Shown here piece by piece: positions 36,002 to 44,884 of a DNA stretch of 64,000 nt. Source of the stretch: HGM11367 sp964600435 (GTDB lineage: Bacteria; Bacillota; Clostridia; Christensenellales; UBA1242); contig CAZRJB010000007.1 in assembly GCA_964600435.1 (NCBI GenBank), forward strand, positions 1 through 64,000, in the 5' to 3' direction. The translations under genes were made by a program, and so were the position numbers. The stretch's first letter is position 1. Each line of letters begins with the position of its first letter. The notes under the pieces were generated by a model that ran no database searches, had not been told where the DNA came from, and was given only the letters and a program-made list of their open reading frames with translations.

Positions 36002-36511
36002 TTACTTTTTCTTTTTAGAAACACGTTCTTTTAAAGTTCTGTGCAATGCTTCTGGCGAACCCTCGGCATATCTAACACTTTTTGAAACAATTAATGTTTG
36101 ATTGTTGTTTAAATATATATAGAACTTATCTTTTGTTTCTTTATATTTTTTTATGTCTTGGTAGTTCAAGTTCATAATGCCCTGTTTTTTGCCTTTTAAA
36201 TAAACAGTAACACTAAAAAACCTTGGGTCAAAACGATATTCATATTCAACTTTTTTATCACCAAAGTTGTTTTGTTTTATTGCGCTATTTCTAACAATAA
36301 AATACATAACAATAATAAGCAAATCAAACAAACCGCCAAGAACAATTAAAACAATTCCTAGCCACTTAATAATGTCTAAACATAAAAGTGTAATTCCGCC
36401 ACCCAAAACAACCAAACCAATCAAAAACCTTATGGACATTGGTTTGATAAGTTGCGAATTAACATTGCCATTTATATCTTTTTCAGTAATTTCATTTTTA
36501 ACTCTAATCAT
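36002..36511 (-). CDS. Two-helix membrane protein, YcxB-like
   Basis: A 169-residue protein with two adjacent membrane helices (residues ~30-70: FLIGLVVLGGGITLLCL and LGIVLIVLGGLFDLLIIV). A cytoplasmic beta-rich C-terminal domain resembling YcxB/PH-like domains follows (YEYRFDPRFFSVTVYLKGK, then INLNYQDIKKY-like order and FYIYLNNNQTLIVSK). The tail is basic. The start at 36511 is set by AGGAGAG; six further in-frame codons upstream begin with TTG and lack a site. It may sense or scaffold at the membrane; the function is unknown. Confidence 0.7.
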   Translation of the reverse strand: MIRVKNEITEKDINGNVNSQLIKPMSIRFLIGLVVLGGGITLLCLDIIKWLGIVLIVLGGLFDLLIIVMYFIVRNSAIKQNNFGDKKVEYEYRFDPRFFSVTVYLKGKKQGIMNLNYQDIKKYKETKDKFYIYLNNNQTLIVSKSVRYAEGSPEALHRTLKERVSKKKK

Positions 36512-36616
36512 TAAATCTCTCCTATTCAAATTTTAACGCGACCATATAAAGTCAACAAAGATTGTAACACATCGTTTTTAATTTTGCAAAGATTTTTGTT
36601 TGTTTTTTTAACGAGT

Positions 36617-39301
36617 TTAATAAAATTTGTTATATCTTTTTTTATACAAAACAACAATCACAACAACCAAAGCAGCAACAGCCACCGAAACAGCAACAAC
36701 AATAATTGTGGTTGTGTCAACACCAAACTCAAGTTCAACACTTTCGGAATTTGAAGTTACAACCGCAGGTGCTTCTTCATTTTCCATATATTTAACACAA
36801 ATTTTGCAATCATTTGAAAAAGTATATTTTAGCGAGGTTCCATTTCCAATCATCTCAGAAAAATCTGAACTTATTGAATCTTCAGTTTTAAACCAAAAAA
36901 ACTTGCTTGAATCATAATATTGAGCATTGTCAACTTCAAAAGTGTAAGTTTTTTCGTTTACCGCCACCAAAGAAAAACTAATTTGCATTGGCACACTATA
37001 TTCAATTGAAACGCTTCTGCCCGCTGCCGATTCAACAACTTCTTGCCCATAAAAATCTCTTTTTACATCACAAGAAATGGCAAAATTGCCCACATTTTGT
37101 GGTTTAAAAGCCCATTTTTGTGTGTTTGGGTCATTTGTTACTGTAACAGTTTCCACAACTTCGCCGTCCACTTTCCAACAAAGCACAGAGCCAACTTTTG
37201 CATTTATTTCCCACATTATGTCCTTTGTTATTGGAGATAAACTTTGAGTTAGCAAGTTTTCAGTTGAACACTTTAACTCAACCCATTTTGCATAAATTGT
37301 TAAATTTGTGTTCAGAACATCATTGTCGTTAAGTTCAGTTGCCGTTTGGGCATTTGAAGTAAACCATCCCAAAAATGGGTATCCATCTTTTTTAGGTTCA
37401 ACAAGATTATATAATTCTTTAACCAAAGCCCCCTTATCCAATGTGTAAACACCACCATTTGGCAGGTTGTTTATTGTGATTTTAACAATCTCTTTCCACT
37501 TTGCATAAACGGTTATATCTTCTGTGACAACAATTGTTAACAAATCTACTTCTTCATCTTGGTTCTCTATGTACCAATATTCAAAAACATAGCCTTCTTG
37601 TTTTACATTAATAACATCATTAAGGTTGTTTTGATTTAGCGATTGCCCTTTGTTCACCTTAAATGTTTTGCTGTTTTGCCCGTTAAGGTTTCCACCAGTA
37701 AAATCAAACTTAACAGAAAAAACATTTTGCTCCCACTTTGCATAAAGTGTTAAGTCTTCCGTTACCGTGTCTGTTTCAAAATTCCACTCGTTTCCAGCCG
37801 TGCATGCCTGGTCTTTAAACCAGCCAACCAATGCATTGCCTTCCTTTTCTGGTTGTGCCGATGTTGACAATGTAATTTTTTCGTTCTTTTCAACCAAAAC
37901 AACAGATGATTGTTCTCCGTTAAGTGTTCCGCCATTAAAGTTTAACGTTACCGAAAAATGTGTTTGCTCCCACTTTGCATAAAGCGTTAAGTCTTCCGTT
38001 ACCGTGTCTGTTTCAAAATTCCACTCGTTTCCAGCCGTGCATGCCTGGTCTTTAAACCAGCCAACCAATTCATATTTTGTTCTTGAAATGTTTGGATTGT
38101 CAACTGTTTCGCCATCTTGCACTTCTGCCGTTTGGTTTGCAATGTCGCAGTTTGTGTTAAAAGTTACAACAAATTTCTCAACATCACTTAAACCCAAATT
38201 GTTGTGTGCATTAAAAATTAAGCCATGCCCAGCATATGTTGGATGAGGGTCAAAACAAGCATAAACATCATCTTCAGACAAATCCAACCTTACACTTAAT
38301 TCATTTAAACAAACATTAACATTTTCCAAATACTGCTCTTTGTTTGTTTCATCATATTTCTCGTCAAAAAGTGACTTGGTATTCACATAACAAAGTTTGC
38401 CATTTTTGCTTTCCGTGATTGCATTTTCAATCACATTGTTTATTCCAACAAAGTCATTTCCAGAAGAATCTTTTCCGCCTGCAATTGCCAATTCGGCAAC
38501 CTCAGAAACAACGTTCAAATTATCTTGAGTAAAGTTTGGATATTGGGTTTGAATAGCTAACAAAGTCCATGCTTGTGCTGTTAAAGCCTTATATGGATTA
38601 TACACATTTGAAAAATATATTTTTGCGGTTGAATTAATATTGGTCAAGGTTGTTAAAAGTTCTTCAAACTCCGCCTTAAAACCTTTAATGTCATCACTTT
38701 TGTCACCAATTATTTGTTTTTTTAAAACGTTTTCCATGCTTGCCCTTGTTGTTTCTCCAGTGCTCAAAAAACCTTGCATTAACGATATAGATTGAGACAA
38801 AATGTTGTTTGCTCCAATACACACAGAAATCACTTTTGCATTTTTCAAAGAATTTAAAACATCACCATTTTTTAAGGTTGTAAAAATCTCATTGCTGTCT
38901 TCTGCTTTTTCCAAATTGCAAAAACCAGTTCTTCCTTCTCCACCTTTTATAAAGTTAAGCAAATCTTGACAATCGTCTCCAGTAATTGAATAGTTATATG
39001 CGTCAACCGTGTAAGTTTTTTCAAGTTCGTCACGAATCTTGTCCACATAACTGCCCTCAATTGGAGCATAAGAATTTGTTTCGCCCTCTATAACATTTAA
39101 ATGCCCAGTGTTTTGTTCACCATTAATAGATTTTTTAAAATTTATGTAATAGCCTTTAGAAATGCTATCTCCAAAAGCAACATAAGTTATGCTTTGTTTT
39201 GGTTGAGTTTCTGCATGAACAACAAAGCCTCCGCAAAAAAACATGCAACTTGCAACAAATGATAAAGTTAACATTATTGATAAAAGAAATTTTTTAAACA
39301 T
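36617..39301 (-). CDS. Cell-surface SGNH/GDSL esterase with InlB repeats
   Basis: An 894-residue exported protein. A signal peptide is followed by a GDSL/SGNH esterase domain (~residues 38-370) with block I YVAFGDSISKGY, block III GANN in CIGANNILSQS, and the Asp/His block DPHPTYAGHG, so the full catalytic set is present. Four InlB-type B-repeats follow (LTLYAKWEQ, ITVYAKWKE, LTIYAKWVE), then Ig-like domains with W-x-V-D-G and F-F-W-F-K, and a C-terminal helix (TTIIVVAVSVAVAALVVVIVV) with a Lys/Arg tail. It likely deacylates surface polysaccharide or lipid, tethered to the cell by the repeats. Two repeats carry a 107-bp near-identical DNA duplication. The start follows GGGGGAG. Confidence 0.9.
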   Translation of the reverse strand: MFKKFLLSIMLTLSFVASCMFFCGGFVVHAETQPKQSITYVAFGDSISKGYYINFKKSINGEQNTGHLNVIEGETNSYAPIEGSYVDKIRDELEKTYTVDAYNYSITGDDCQDLLNFIKGGEGRTGFCNLEKAEDSNEIFTTLKNGDVLNSLKNAKVISVCIGANNILSQSISLMQGFLSTGETTRASMENVLKKQIIGDKSDDIKGFKAEFEELLTTLTNINSTAKIYFSNVYNPYKALTAQAWTLLAIQTQYPNFTQDNLNVVSEVAELAIAGGKDSSGNDFVGINNVIENAITESKNGKLCYVNTKSLFDEKYDETNKEQYLENVNVCLNELSVRLDLSEDDVYACFDPHPTYAGHGLIFNAHNNLGLSDVEKFVVTFNTNCDIANQTAEVQDGETVDNPNISRTKYELVGWFKDQACTAGNEWNFETDTVTEDLTLYAKWEQTHFSVTLNFNGGTLNGEQSSVVLVEKNEKITLSTSAQPEKEGNALVGWFKDQACTAGNEWNFETDTVTEDLTLYAKWEQNVFSVKFDFTGGNLNGQNSKTFKVNKGQSLNQNNLNDVINVKQEGYVFEYWYIENQDEEVDLLTIVVTEDITVYAKWKEIVKITINNLPNGGVYTLDKGALVKELYNLVEPKKDGYPFLGWFTSNAQTATELNDNDVLNTNLTIYAKWVELKCSTENLLTQSLSPITKDIMWEINAKVGSVLCWKVDGEVVETVTVTNDPNTQKWAFKPQNVGNFAISCDVKRDFYGQEVVESAAGRSVSIEYSVPMQISFSLVAVNEKTYTFEVDNAQYYDSSKFFWFKTEDSISSDFSEMIGNGTSLKYTFSNDCKICVKYMENEEAPAVVTSNSESVELEFGVDTTTIIVVAVSVAVAALVVVIVVLYKKRYNKFY
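37726..37832. repeat. 107-bp direct repeat, copy 1
   Basis: Nearly identical (one mismatch seen) to 37963-38069. The offset is 237 bp, that is 79 codons, so gain or loss of a unit keeps the frame of the esterase gene. Confidence 0.9.
37963..38069. repeat. 107-bp direct repeat, copy 2
   Basis: Partner of the copy at 37726-37832, encoding the same InlB-repeat segment. Confidence 0.9.
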
Positions 39302-39462
39302 AAAACTCCCCCATTTATTTAAAGTTTACCACATAAAACATCAAAATACCAAAAAAAATTACAATTTTAATAGATTAAAATTAATAAAATTATAAGAACC
39401 GAAAAAAAAGACAAAAACTGACAAAAAATTTAACCAATTTTCTGTATTTTCTTCAAAAATAT

Positions 39463-39490
39463 TTGAAAAAACAAAAAAAAATGATATTCT
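39463..39490 (+). promoter_or_regulatory. Promoter of SDR gene (leaderless)
   Basis: TTGAAA (39463-39468), a 16-bp spacer and TATTCT (39485-39490). The -10 ends 6 bases before the ATG at 39497, and there is no Shine-Dalgarno. Confidence 0.5.
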
Positions 39491-39496
39491 ATGTAC

Positions 39497-40318
39497 ATGG
39501 ATAACAATCAAGAAAAAACAAAAATAACTTTAATCACCGGAGCAACCGGCGGGCTTGGCACCGCATTTTGCAAAGAATGTGCAATTCAAAACAAAAACAT
39601 GCTAATTTGTGGAAGAAAAGAAAGCGCTTTAAACAATTTAAAATCTGAACTTTTGGAACTTAATCAAAATATTAAAATTTATATTTTCGCATTTGACATG
39701 GCAAACAAACAACAAATTGATAATCTTATTGAATTTATAAATTTTAACAACCTGCAAGTTGACATGCTTATTAACAATGCCGGGTATATTACAGAAGGTT
39801 CAATAAAGCATGCAAAAAAAGAAACATTAATGAATGCCATTCAGGTTAACTGCGAAGGCACAATATATTTAACAAAATCAATTTTAGACAACAAACAAAC
39901 TTTGTCCAAACTTAACATTATAACAATTTCCAGTTTGGCAAGTTGCTACCCAATGCCCTACATGGCAATTTATGCATCAACAAAATCGCTTATAAAAAAT
40001 TTTATGCTTGCCTTAAGGTTTGAATATAAAAAAGAAAACATTAAAGTTTTGGTTGTGCAACCGGGAGCAATTGCAACCAGTCAAGAAATGAAAGATGCAA
40101 TTTCTGCACAAGGTTTAAAAGGTAAACTTTCTGCTGTTAAACCAGAAGTCATTGCAAAAAAATCGCTAAAAAAATCACTTAAAGGCAAAAGCAATTATGT
40201 CCCTGGGTTTTTCAACAAACTCACAAAATTTGTAAGTGCCTTAACCCCACTTTCTTTGCAAATTAAAGTTGCGGGAAAAATGTGGCAAAAATCACAAAAA
40301 ATTAGAAAAATTAAATAA
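39497..40318 (+). CDS. Short-chain dehydrogenase/reductase
   Basis: A 273-residue classical SDR. It has the NAD(P)-binding motif TGATGGLG, the NNAG motif (LINNAGY), catalytic Ser in ITISSLASCYP, YASTK (Tyr-x-x-x-Lys) and the PGAIATSQ segment. Members reduce or oxidise ketones, fatty-acyl or sugar substrates; the substrate is not evident. The ATG at 39497 fits the leaderless promoter; an in-frame ATG two codons earlier (39491) is possible. A hydrophobic C-terminal part with basic tail may associate with the membrane. The gene stands alone and has a terminator at 40396. Confidence 0.88.
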   Translation: MDNNQEKTKITLITGATGGLGTAFCKECAIQNKNMLICGRKESALNNLKSELLELNQNIKIYIFAFDMANKQQIDNLIEFINFNNLQVDMLINNAGYITEGSIKHAKKETLMNAIQVNCEGTIYLTKSILDNKQTLSKLNIITISSLASCYPMPYMAIYASTKSLIKNFMLALRFEYKKENIKVLVVQPGAIATSQEMKDAISAQGLKGKLSAVKPEVIAKKSLKKSLKGKSNYVPGFFNKLTKFVSALTPLSLQIKVAGKMWQKSQKIRKIK

Positions 40319-40395
40319 AACACGTTATAAAAAAATTGTTCCGTTAACACATTGTTGTTAAAAAAAAGCAAACACATTTAACTTGTGCTTACCTC

Positions 40396-40432
40396 AGACT
40401 GAAGCAATAAAAACAACTTCAGTCTTTTTTTT
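40396..40432 (+). terminator. Terminator of SDR gene
   Basis: AGACTGAAG (40396-40404) pairs with CTTCAGTCT (40417-40425), followed by eight T. Confidence 0.85.
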
Positions 40433-40538
40433 GCCGTTTTTTTATTATCACAACAGTTTAGCATTTTTGCAAAAATTAAACAATTTTTATTAATTTTTTA
40501 ACATTTTTTTTATTAATTTTTGCTTAATTTATTAAATT

Positions 40539-41252
40539 TTACTCTAAAATGTCTTCTACTTCTTTTTCAGATTTTTTTAATTTTTTAATATGAAAAGATT
40601 TCAAAAAGTTTTTGTCACATTTTGTTCCAACAAACACAACAGCAACTCCAACAATCGAACCTAAAAAATCCATAATCAAATCAATCATTGTGTCTAAAAC
40701 TGCTTGTTGCCCCACAAGAGCAATGCCAGAATATGTTTGATATCTTTGAAAACTCGTGTCAAAAATTAAATCACAAGCAAACTCAAGCATTTCCCATAAA
40801 GCACCAATTGCCAGCGTAAAACAAATCATAAATATAAACGTAAAAAGCAAGTTGTGTCTGTTTTTATCTTTTCTGTAAATGGTTAAATTTAAAACATAAA
40901 CCCCCAAAAGCGACACGCCCACACCCATTAAAAGATGAACAATAACATCCCAAACTTCATATAAACTATAAAACCTTAAACCAACACCCAAAAAGCCAGC
41001 CAAAAACATGTATATATAATATGATATACCAACCACTCTAGAAAAAGATATTTTGAACAACTTTTTAATAATGTAAGGAACACAAATTAAAAGCAACAAA
41101 GAAATTCTGTAAAGCAAGTCTTTTAAAGGAATATCTCCACCGGCAAAGTCAATTATTCCCAAAATTAAAGAAACCAAAAAGCAAATAAACACAGAATAAA
41201 AAATTGCCAAATTAATAATGTCCCAAAAATGATATTTATTTTTTTCTTTCAT
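40539..41252 (-). CDS. YjdF (DUF2238)-like membrane protein
   Basis: A 237-residue protein with about six membrane helices. It has family-like segments: a WDVIVHLLMGVGVSLLG helix, LAIGALWEMLEFACDLIFD, and DTMIDLIMDFLGSIVG. In YjdF/DUF2238 proteins conserved Trp, Glu and Asp residues within the helices suggest a channel or enzyme; none is characterised. The start at 41252 is set by AGGTGA; the frame extends 41 codons upstream without a ribosome binding site. It is divergent from the amidase-domain gene. Confidence 0.75.
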   Translation of the reverse strand: MKEKNKYHFWDIINLAIFYSVFICFLVSLILGIIDFAGGDIPLKDLLYRISLLLLICVPYIIKKLFKISFSRVVGISYYIYMFLAGFLGVGLRFYSLYEVWDVIVHLLMGVGVSLLGVYVLNLTIYRKDKNRHNLLFTFIFMICFTLAIGALWEMLEFACDLIFDTSFQRYQTYSGIALVGQQAVLDTMIDLIMDFLGSIVGVAVVFVGTKCDKNFLKSFHIKKLKKSEKEVEDILE

Positions 41253-41402
41253 ATTTTCACCTACATCAAATAACACAATAAGAATATCACAAACAGGAAG
41301 ATAAACACAAATAAAAAATGGCATAAAAAGCACTATTTTATCGTGTTTTCCACAAATTTTTACATTTTTTAACAAATTTTAACATGTTTATGCGTTTTGG
41401 AA

Positions 41403-41408
41403 TAAAAT
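41403..41408 (+). promoter_or_regulatory. -10-like hexamer of amidase gene (leaderless)
   Basis: TAAAAT ends exactly 6 bases before the ATG at 41415. A TTAACA lies 18 bp upstream as a possible -35. There is no good Shine-Dalgarno. Confidence 0.45.
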
Positions 41409-41414
41409 GTTAAA

Positions 41415-41957
41415 ATGCAAAACTTTAATGTTCTATCCATAAATAAATATAACAGAATTAAAGCGGTAACCTATGCTCTTGAATTTGCATTAAAAAGAAA
41501 CAGCATTTTTCACGACTTTTCAAACGAAGGCGGAAATTGCACAAACTATGTTTCGCAATGCATTTTTGCCGGAGCCCCAATTATGAACTATTCTAAAAAT
41601 GCTTGGTTTTATAGTTCGGCATACAACACTTCTCTTTCTTGGATTAGTGTTGAACCACTTGGTAATTTTTTAACAACCAACAAAGGAGTTGGCCCATTTG
41701 GCACCGAAGGCACCTTTAACACTTGCGAGATTGGCGACATTATTCAGCTAAAATTTAAAAACAAATTTCAATTTTCTCATAGCATGATAATTTCAAAAAT
41801 TCAAGAAAGAACACCAAAAGGCATTTTTGTTTGTGCAAATTCTAAAGATGTTAAGCAAGCACCGCTAAGCACATATTCGTATAAAATGTTAAAATTATAC
41901 ATATTTTGGGCTATAGAGAGCCAAAATAGTTGCAAAAGCAGGCAAAAAATTGTATAA
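41415..41957 (+). CDS. Amidase-domain (amidase_6-type) protein
   Basis: A 180-residue papain-fold protein. It has the family pattern YNRIKAVTYALEFALKRN, then the catalytic-cysteine segment GGNCTNYVSQCIFAGA, and a later His in QFSHSMIISKI. Family members are found in sporulating Clostridia and Bacilli, often as secreted cell-wall amidases, but this one has no signal peptide and would act in the cytoplasm, mother cell or spore. Ser/Thr-rich loops separate the motifs. It is 21 bp upstream of a HicB-like gene on the same strand, probably one transcript. The start fits a leaderless promoter. Confidence 0.8.
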   Translation: MQNFNVLSINKYNRIKAVTYALEFALKRNSIFHDFSNEGGNCTNYVSQCIFAGAPIMNYSKNAWFYSSAYNTSLSWISVEPLGNFLTTNKGVGPFGTEGTFNTCEIGDIIQLKFKNKFQFSHSMIISKIQERTPKGIFVCANSKDVKQAPLSTYSYKMLKLYIFWAIESQNSCKSRQKIV

Positions 41958-41978
41958 TTTTACAAAAAGGAGTAACAA

Positions 41979-42305
41979 ATGAGACAAACAACCGGCGGGC
42001 AAATAGATGCACTTGCAATTTCAGGAGAACTTTCCGTTCCTTTGGTAATTTTAAAAAATGAAAACAAAAACGTAACACATTACATTGGTTTTATTCCCGG
42101 AATTTTAATGAAAAACATTTCTGCTGAAACTTTAGAAGATTGCAAAACAAAACTCAAAAACTTTCTAGTTTCAAAACTTAAAGACATGGTAAAAGCCAAC
42201 GAACCCTTTCCATTTTTTCCAGACAAGGAAGAAATCAATAAAGAATATGACAACATAGAACTTTTGGAGTTTGTTAAAATAAAATCTCAAAACAGAAAAA
42301 ACTAA
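41979..42305 (+). CDS. HicB-like small protein, unrecognised family
   Basis: A 108-residue soluble protein with a strong AAAAAGGAG ribosome binding site. Residues ~1-70 have a beta-beta-alpha pattern reminiscent of HicB/UPF0150 antitoxin folds (THYIGFIPGILMKN, then a helix ETLEDCKTKLKNFL). However, the typical Leu-Pro-Gly-Cys is missing and no toxin gene lies beside it. The C-terminus is charged. It is downstream of the amidase gene with a 21-bp gap and is followed by a terminator. The function is unknown. Confidence 0.55.
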   Translation: MRQTTGGQIDALAISGELSVPLVILKNENKNVTHYIGFIPGILMKNISAETLEDCKTKLKNFLVSKLKDMVKANEPFPFFPDKEEINKEYDNIELLEFVKIKSQNRKN

Positions 42306-42308
42306 TTT

Positions 42309-42348
42309 AAAAAAATTCCACAAAAACCACATTTTGTTGGAATTTTTT
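42309..42348 (+). terminator. Terminator of amidase/HicB-like unit
   Basis: AAAAAATTCC (about 42309-42319) pairs with GGAATTTTTT (42339-42348), with a partly paired ACAAAA/TTTTGT interior. Confidence 0.7.
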
Positions 42349-42388
42349 AATAATTTCTAAATTGTTTGCTTAATTTGTGAACAATTTT

Positions 42389-43267
42389 TTATTTTTTTAA
42401 ACATATTTTTAACAATTGCTCAAACACATCAACATTTGTTGTTTTATAGAAATTTCCAATGTTTGCCGTTGTACTAACTTCAAACACAAGCGAACCCGTA
42501 ACACCTTTTAGCATGTCAACAACAGCATAGTCGCACCCCAATGCCTTTGCGGCATCAATAGCATATTTATTTTCTATGATTGTTGGAGTGTAAGGCGACA
42601 ACTTTCCACCCAAAGATTCATTTGCTCTAAAATTGCCAGATGCACTTTCACGCCTGATTGCAGAAACAACCTTGTCTTTTATAACAAACAAACGTATGTC
42701 TGTTCCAGATGCTTCGGCAATGTATTCTTGCAAAATTATGTTATGTCCATTAAATTTGTCAATCACAGCATAAACATCTTCTTTTTTGTTAACAAGAAAA
42801 ACACCTTCAACGGTTGATTTGTTCCATTTTTTTATGATTATTGGCAAAGACAGCTCTCTAAGTGCTTCTTCAACAAATTGTTGAATGCCTTCTCGCTTAT
42901 AACTATTTTGCTCCGGCAGTATAAAACTTCTTGGAATGCTTATGTGATTTGCCACCAATTGTTGATATAAAAATGCCTTGTCTTCACACATCAAAAAAGA
43001 TTTGCTGTTGTTAACAACTTTCATGCCCAACATTTCAAGACTTTTTGCCAAATATATATCACGGTCAAAAAACAAACAGCAATCGTAATTTAAGTTTGTA
43101 CCAAAAGATTTTACAGAATTTGTATTTAAAAAAGTGTAGATTTCTGAATTGCTTTTAAATGTTATTGAAACATTGCGTTTTTTTGCCAATTCAATCAAAT
43201 GTGCATTTTTTTCTTTAAACACTTCGTCTGGAATGCTTTCGTTAAAAACAACCAAAAGATTTTTCAT
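42389..43267 (-). CDS. RimK-type ATP-grasp ligase
   Basis: A 292-residue cytoplasmic ATP-grasp protein. The N-terminal domain is a pre-ATP-grasp fold (LLVVFNESIPDEVF). ATP-binding segments follow: the cap loop around LPIIIKKWNKSTVEG, IILQEYIAEASGTDIRLFVI, and the metal/phosphate motif VVDMLKGVTGSLVFEVSTTANI. RimK-type enzymes join an amino acid to a protein, peptide or coenzyme; the substrate is not evident. A start with AGGAG at 43267 was chosen rather than the 12-codon extension. It is upstream of the rubrerythrin gene's terminator, so probably monocistronic. Confidence 0.85.
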   Translation of the reverse strand: MKNLLVVFNESIPDEVFKEKNAHLIELAKKRNVSITFKSNSEIYTFLNTNSVKSFGTNLNYDCCLFFDRDIYLAKSLEMLGMKVVNNSKSFLMCEDKAFLYQQLVANHISIPRSFILPEQNSYKREGIQQFVEEALRELSLPIIIKKWNKSTVEGVFLVNKKEDVYAVIDKFNGHNIILQEYIAEASGTDIRLFVIKDKVVSAIRRESASGNFRANESLGGKLSPYTPTIIENKYAIDAAKALGCDYAVVDMLKGVTGSLVFEVSTTANIGNFYKTTNVDVFEQLLKICLKK

Positions 43268-43499
43268 GATTTTTCTCCTATAATCAGAAACCAACATCCA
43301 CATGCAATTTCTGAATTAAATTTTTCTGATAAGTTTATTCTACCACATTTTAAACAAATTTGTAAACACTTGAGGTAAAGAAAAATTGCAAGTTAAATTT
43401 TAGGATGCCAACCTTAACACCATTAAAAATTGTGGCAACGTGGTTTTGTTTTACTTGCCGCCAACTTGATATAAAATGCAAAATTGTTATGTTTTTCTT

Positions 43500-43539
43500 A
43501 AAAAATAGAGCAAAAATTCAATTTTTTGCCCTATTTTTT
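43500..43539 (-). terminator. Terminator of rubrerythrin gene
   Basis: AAAAAATAGAGCAAAAA (43500-43516) pairs with TTTTTTGCCCTATTTTTT (43522-43539). It lies just past the rubrerythrin stop codon. Confidence 0.75.
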
Positions 43540-43549
43540 ACTATTTTTT

Positions 43550-44164
43550 TTAATTTTGTTGAATTGGAACCATATAGTAGCCTTGGTCATAGCCACACAT
43601 TGGACAATTTTTTGGAACCTCTTTTGTTTCCAATTCTGTGCCACAATTTGAACACTTCCACTTGAAAATTTTTGACATTTTATACATTTTGCCTGAATTC
43701 ATTTTTTCATATAGTTCATTTAAAAGCAAATAGTGACAATGCTCCACTTGAACAACAAAATGAAAACTTTCGGCAACATCTTTAAACCCTTCTTCCAATG
43801 CAGTTTTTTCAAATACCTTATAAACTTCTTCGTTTTCGTGAAGCTCCACCAAACCTTCTTGCTTTAACGACTTTGGCAAACAATAGTTGCCAAAAGGAAA
43901 ACCGGCATTAATTTCAATGTTTTTATAGCCTTCGTTTTTACAGTCTGCGGCTGTTCCTTTTTTGCCTTGATTTAAAATGTAATCGTAAAACACTCTGGCA
44001 TGAGCCATCTCATTTTTTGCAAGTGTTTTTAACGTGTTTGAAATAAATCCAAACCCCTTTGCCTTTGCATCCTTTGCCATAAATTGATATCGTGCTCCAC
44101 CTGTGCATTCGGCAACAAATGCACGTGATAAGTTTTCTTTTGTTTTGCTTTTATCAAAATTCAT
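43550..44164 (-). CDS. Rubrerythrin
   Basis: A 204-residue non-heme iron protein. The N-terminal ferritin-like diiron domain has helices with Glu/His ligands (FVAECTGGARYQFMAKDAK, LAKNEMAHARVFYD, EVYKVFEKTALEEG, FVVQVEHCHY). A C-terminal rubredoxin-like FeS4 domain has CxxC pairs (CSNCG and CPMCG). Rubrerythrins reduce hydrogen peroxide and protect anaerobes from oxygen; this points to a strict anaerobe. The start is set by AAAGGAG; the frame runs 20 codons further upstream. It is followed by a strong terminator. Confidence 0.95.
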   Translation of the reverse strand: MNFDKSKTKENLSRAFVAECTGGARYQFMAKDAKAKGFGFISNTLKTLAKNEMAHARVFYDYILNQGKKGTAADCKNEGYKNIEINAGFPFGNYCLPKSLKQEGLVELHENEEVYKVFEKTALEEGFKDVAESFHFVVQVEHCHYLLLNELYEKMNSGKMYKMSKIFKWKCSNCGTELETKEVPKNCPMCGYDQGYYMVPIQQN

Positions 44165-44267
44165 AACCACTCCTTTTGCAATAAAATTTTTGACAAAAAT
44201 AAAAAAAATAACCAAAAACAGCAAATAATCACCATTTTGGGTTAATTTTTATATATTTTTTTGCAAT

Positions 44268-44879
44268 TTACAATAATATTTCAAGTTTTTTCTTTGTTCT
44301 TGTTATGGCATTATCAACTGCTTTAACACTTTCTTTTAGTTTTTCTGCAATTTGCGAATAGGTTAAACCATTTAAATATAAAACCAAAACTCTTTTTTCT
44401 TTAACAGACAATCGCTCGTTTATAACCTTGTTCATTTCCGCTTTTTGTTCTTCTGCTAAAACCGCATTTTCTGGGTCCAAAACATCAGAGGGAATATATA
44501 AATTTATTGGCTCTTCGTCGTCTTTGTTTTTTAAAAAAATTGAGCCTTGACTAGATAAAGACAAACTTTCGTTAAGCATTTTGTTTTTTATTCTGTTAGC
44601 CTTTTTAACCGCTGTTTGAACCGCTCTTGTTATGCAAAGTGTGGCAAAAGATTTAAAACTTGCAGTGCTTTCTACATAATTTCTGCAGGCACTATAAAGC
44701 CCTAGCATTGCCTCTTGAACAATGTCTTCTGTTTCGGCGCCAACCAAAAAATAACTTCTTGCAATTTTGCTTGCCAAAAATTTATATTTATCAAGCAAAA
44801 AATCCAGCGCATTTTCGTCACCCTGCCTGTATAGTTCAATAATTTTTTCGTCTGAAAGATTACCGTATTTTTGATTCAC
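44268..44879 (-). CDS. sigH: RNA polymerase sigma factor SigH (Spo0H)
   Basis: A 203-residue sigma-70 group factor. Region 2 contains the SigH motif YFLVGAETEDIVQEAMLGLY and the core-binding/-10 helix CITRAVQTAVKKANR. Region 4 has the helix-turn-helix LTYSQIAEKLKESVKAVDNA and a basic end. SigH drives early sporulation genes. It is last in mrnC-rlmB-sigH, with 5 bp to rlmB, the arrangement of B. subtilis apart from the missing yacP gene between rlmB and sigH. Confidence 0.95.
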   Translation of the reverse strand: MNQKYGNLSDEKIIELYRQGDENALDFLLDKYKFLASKIARSYFLVGAETEDIVQEAMLGLYSACRNYVESTASFKSFATLCITRAVQTAVKKANRIKNKMLNESLSLSSQGSIFLKNKDDEEPINLYIPSDVLDPENAVLAEEQKAEMNKVINERLSVKEKRVLVLYLNGLTYSQIAEKLKESVKAVDNAITRTKKKLEILL

Positions 44880-44884
44880 AAAAA

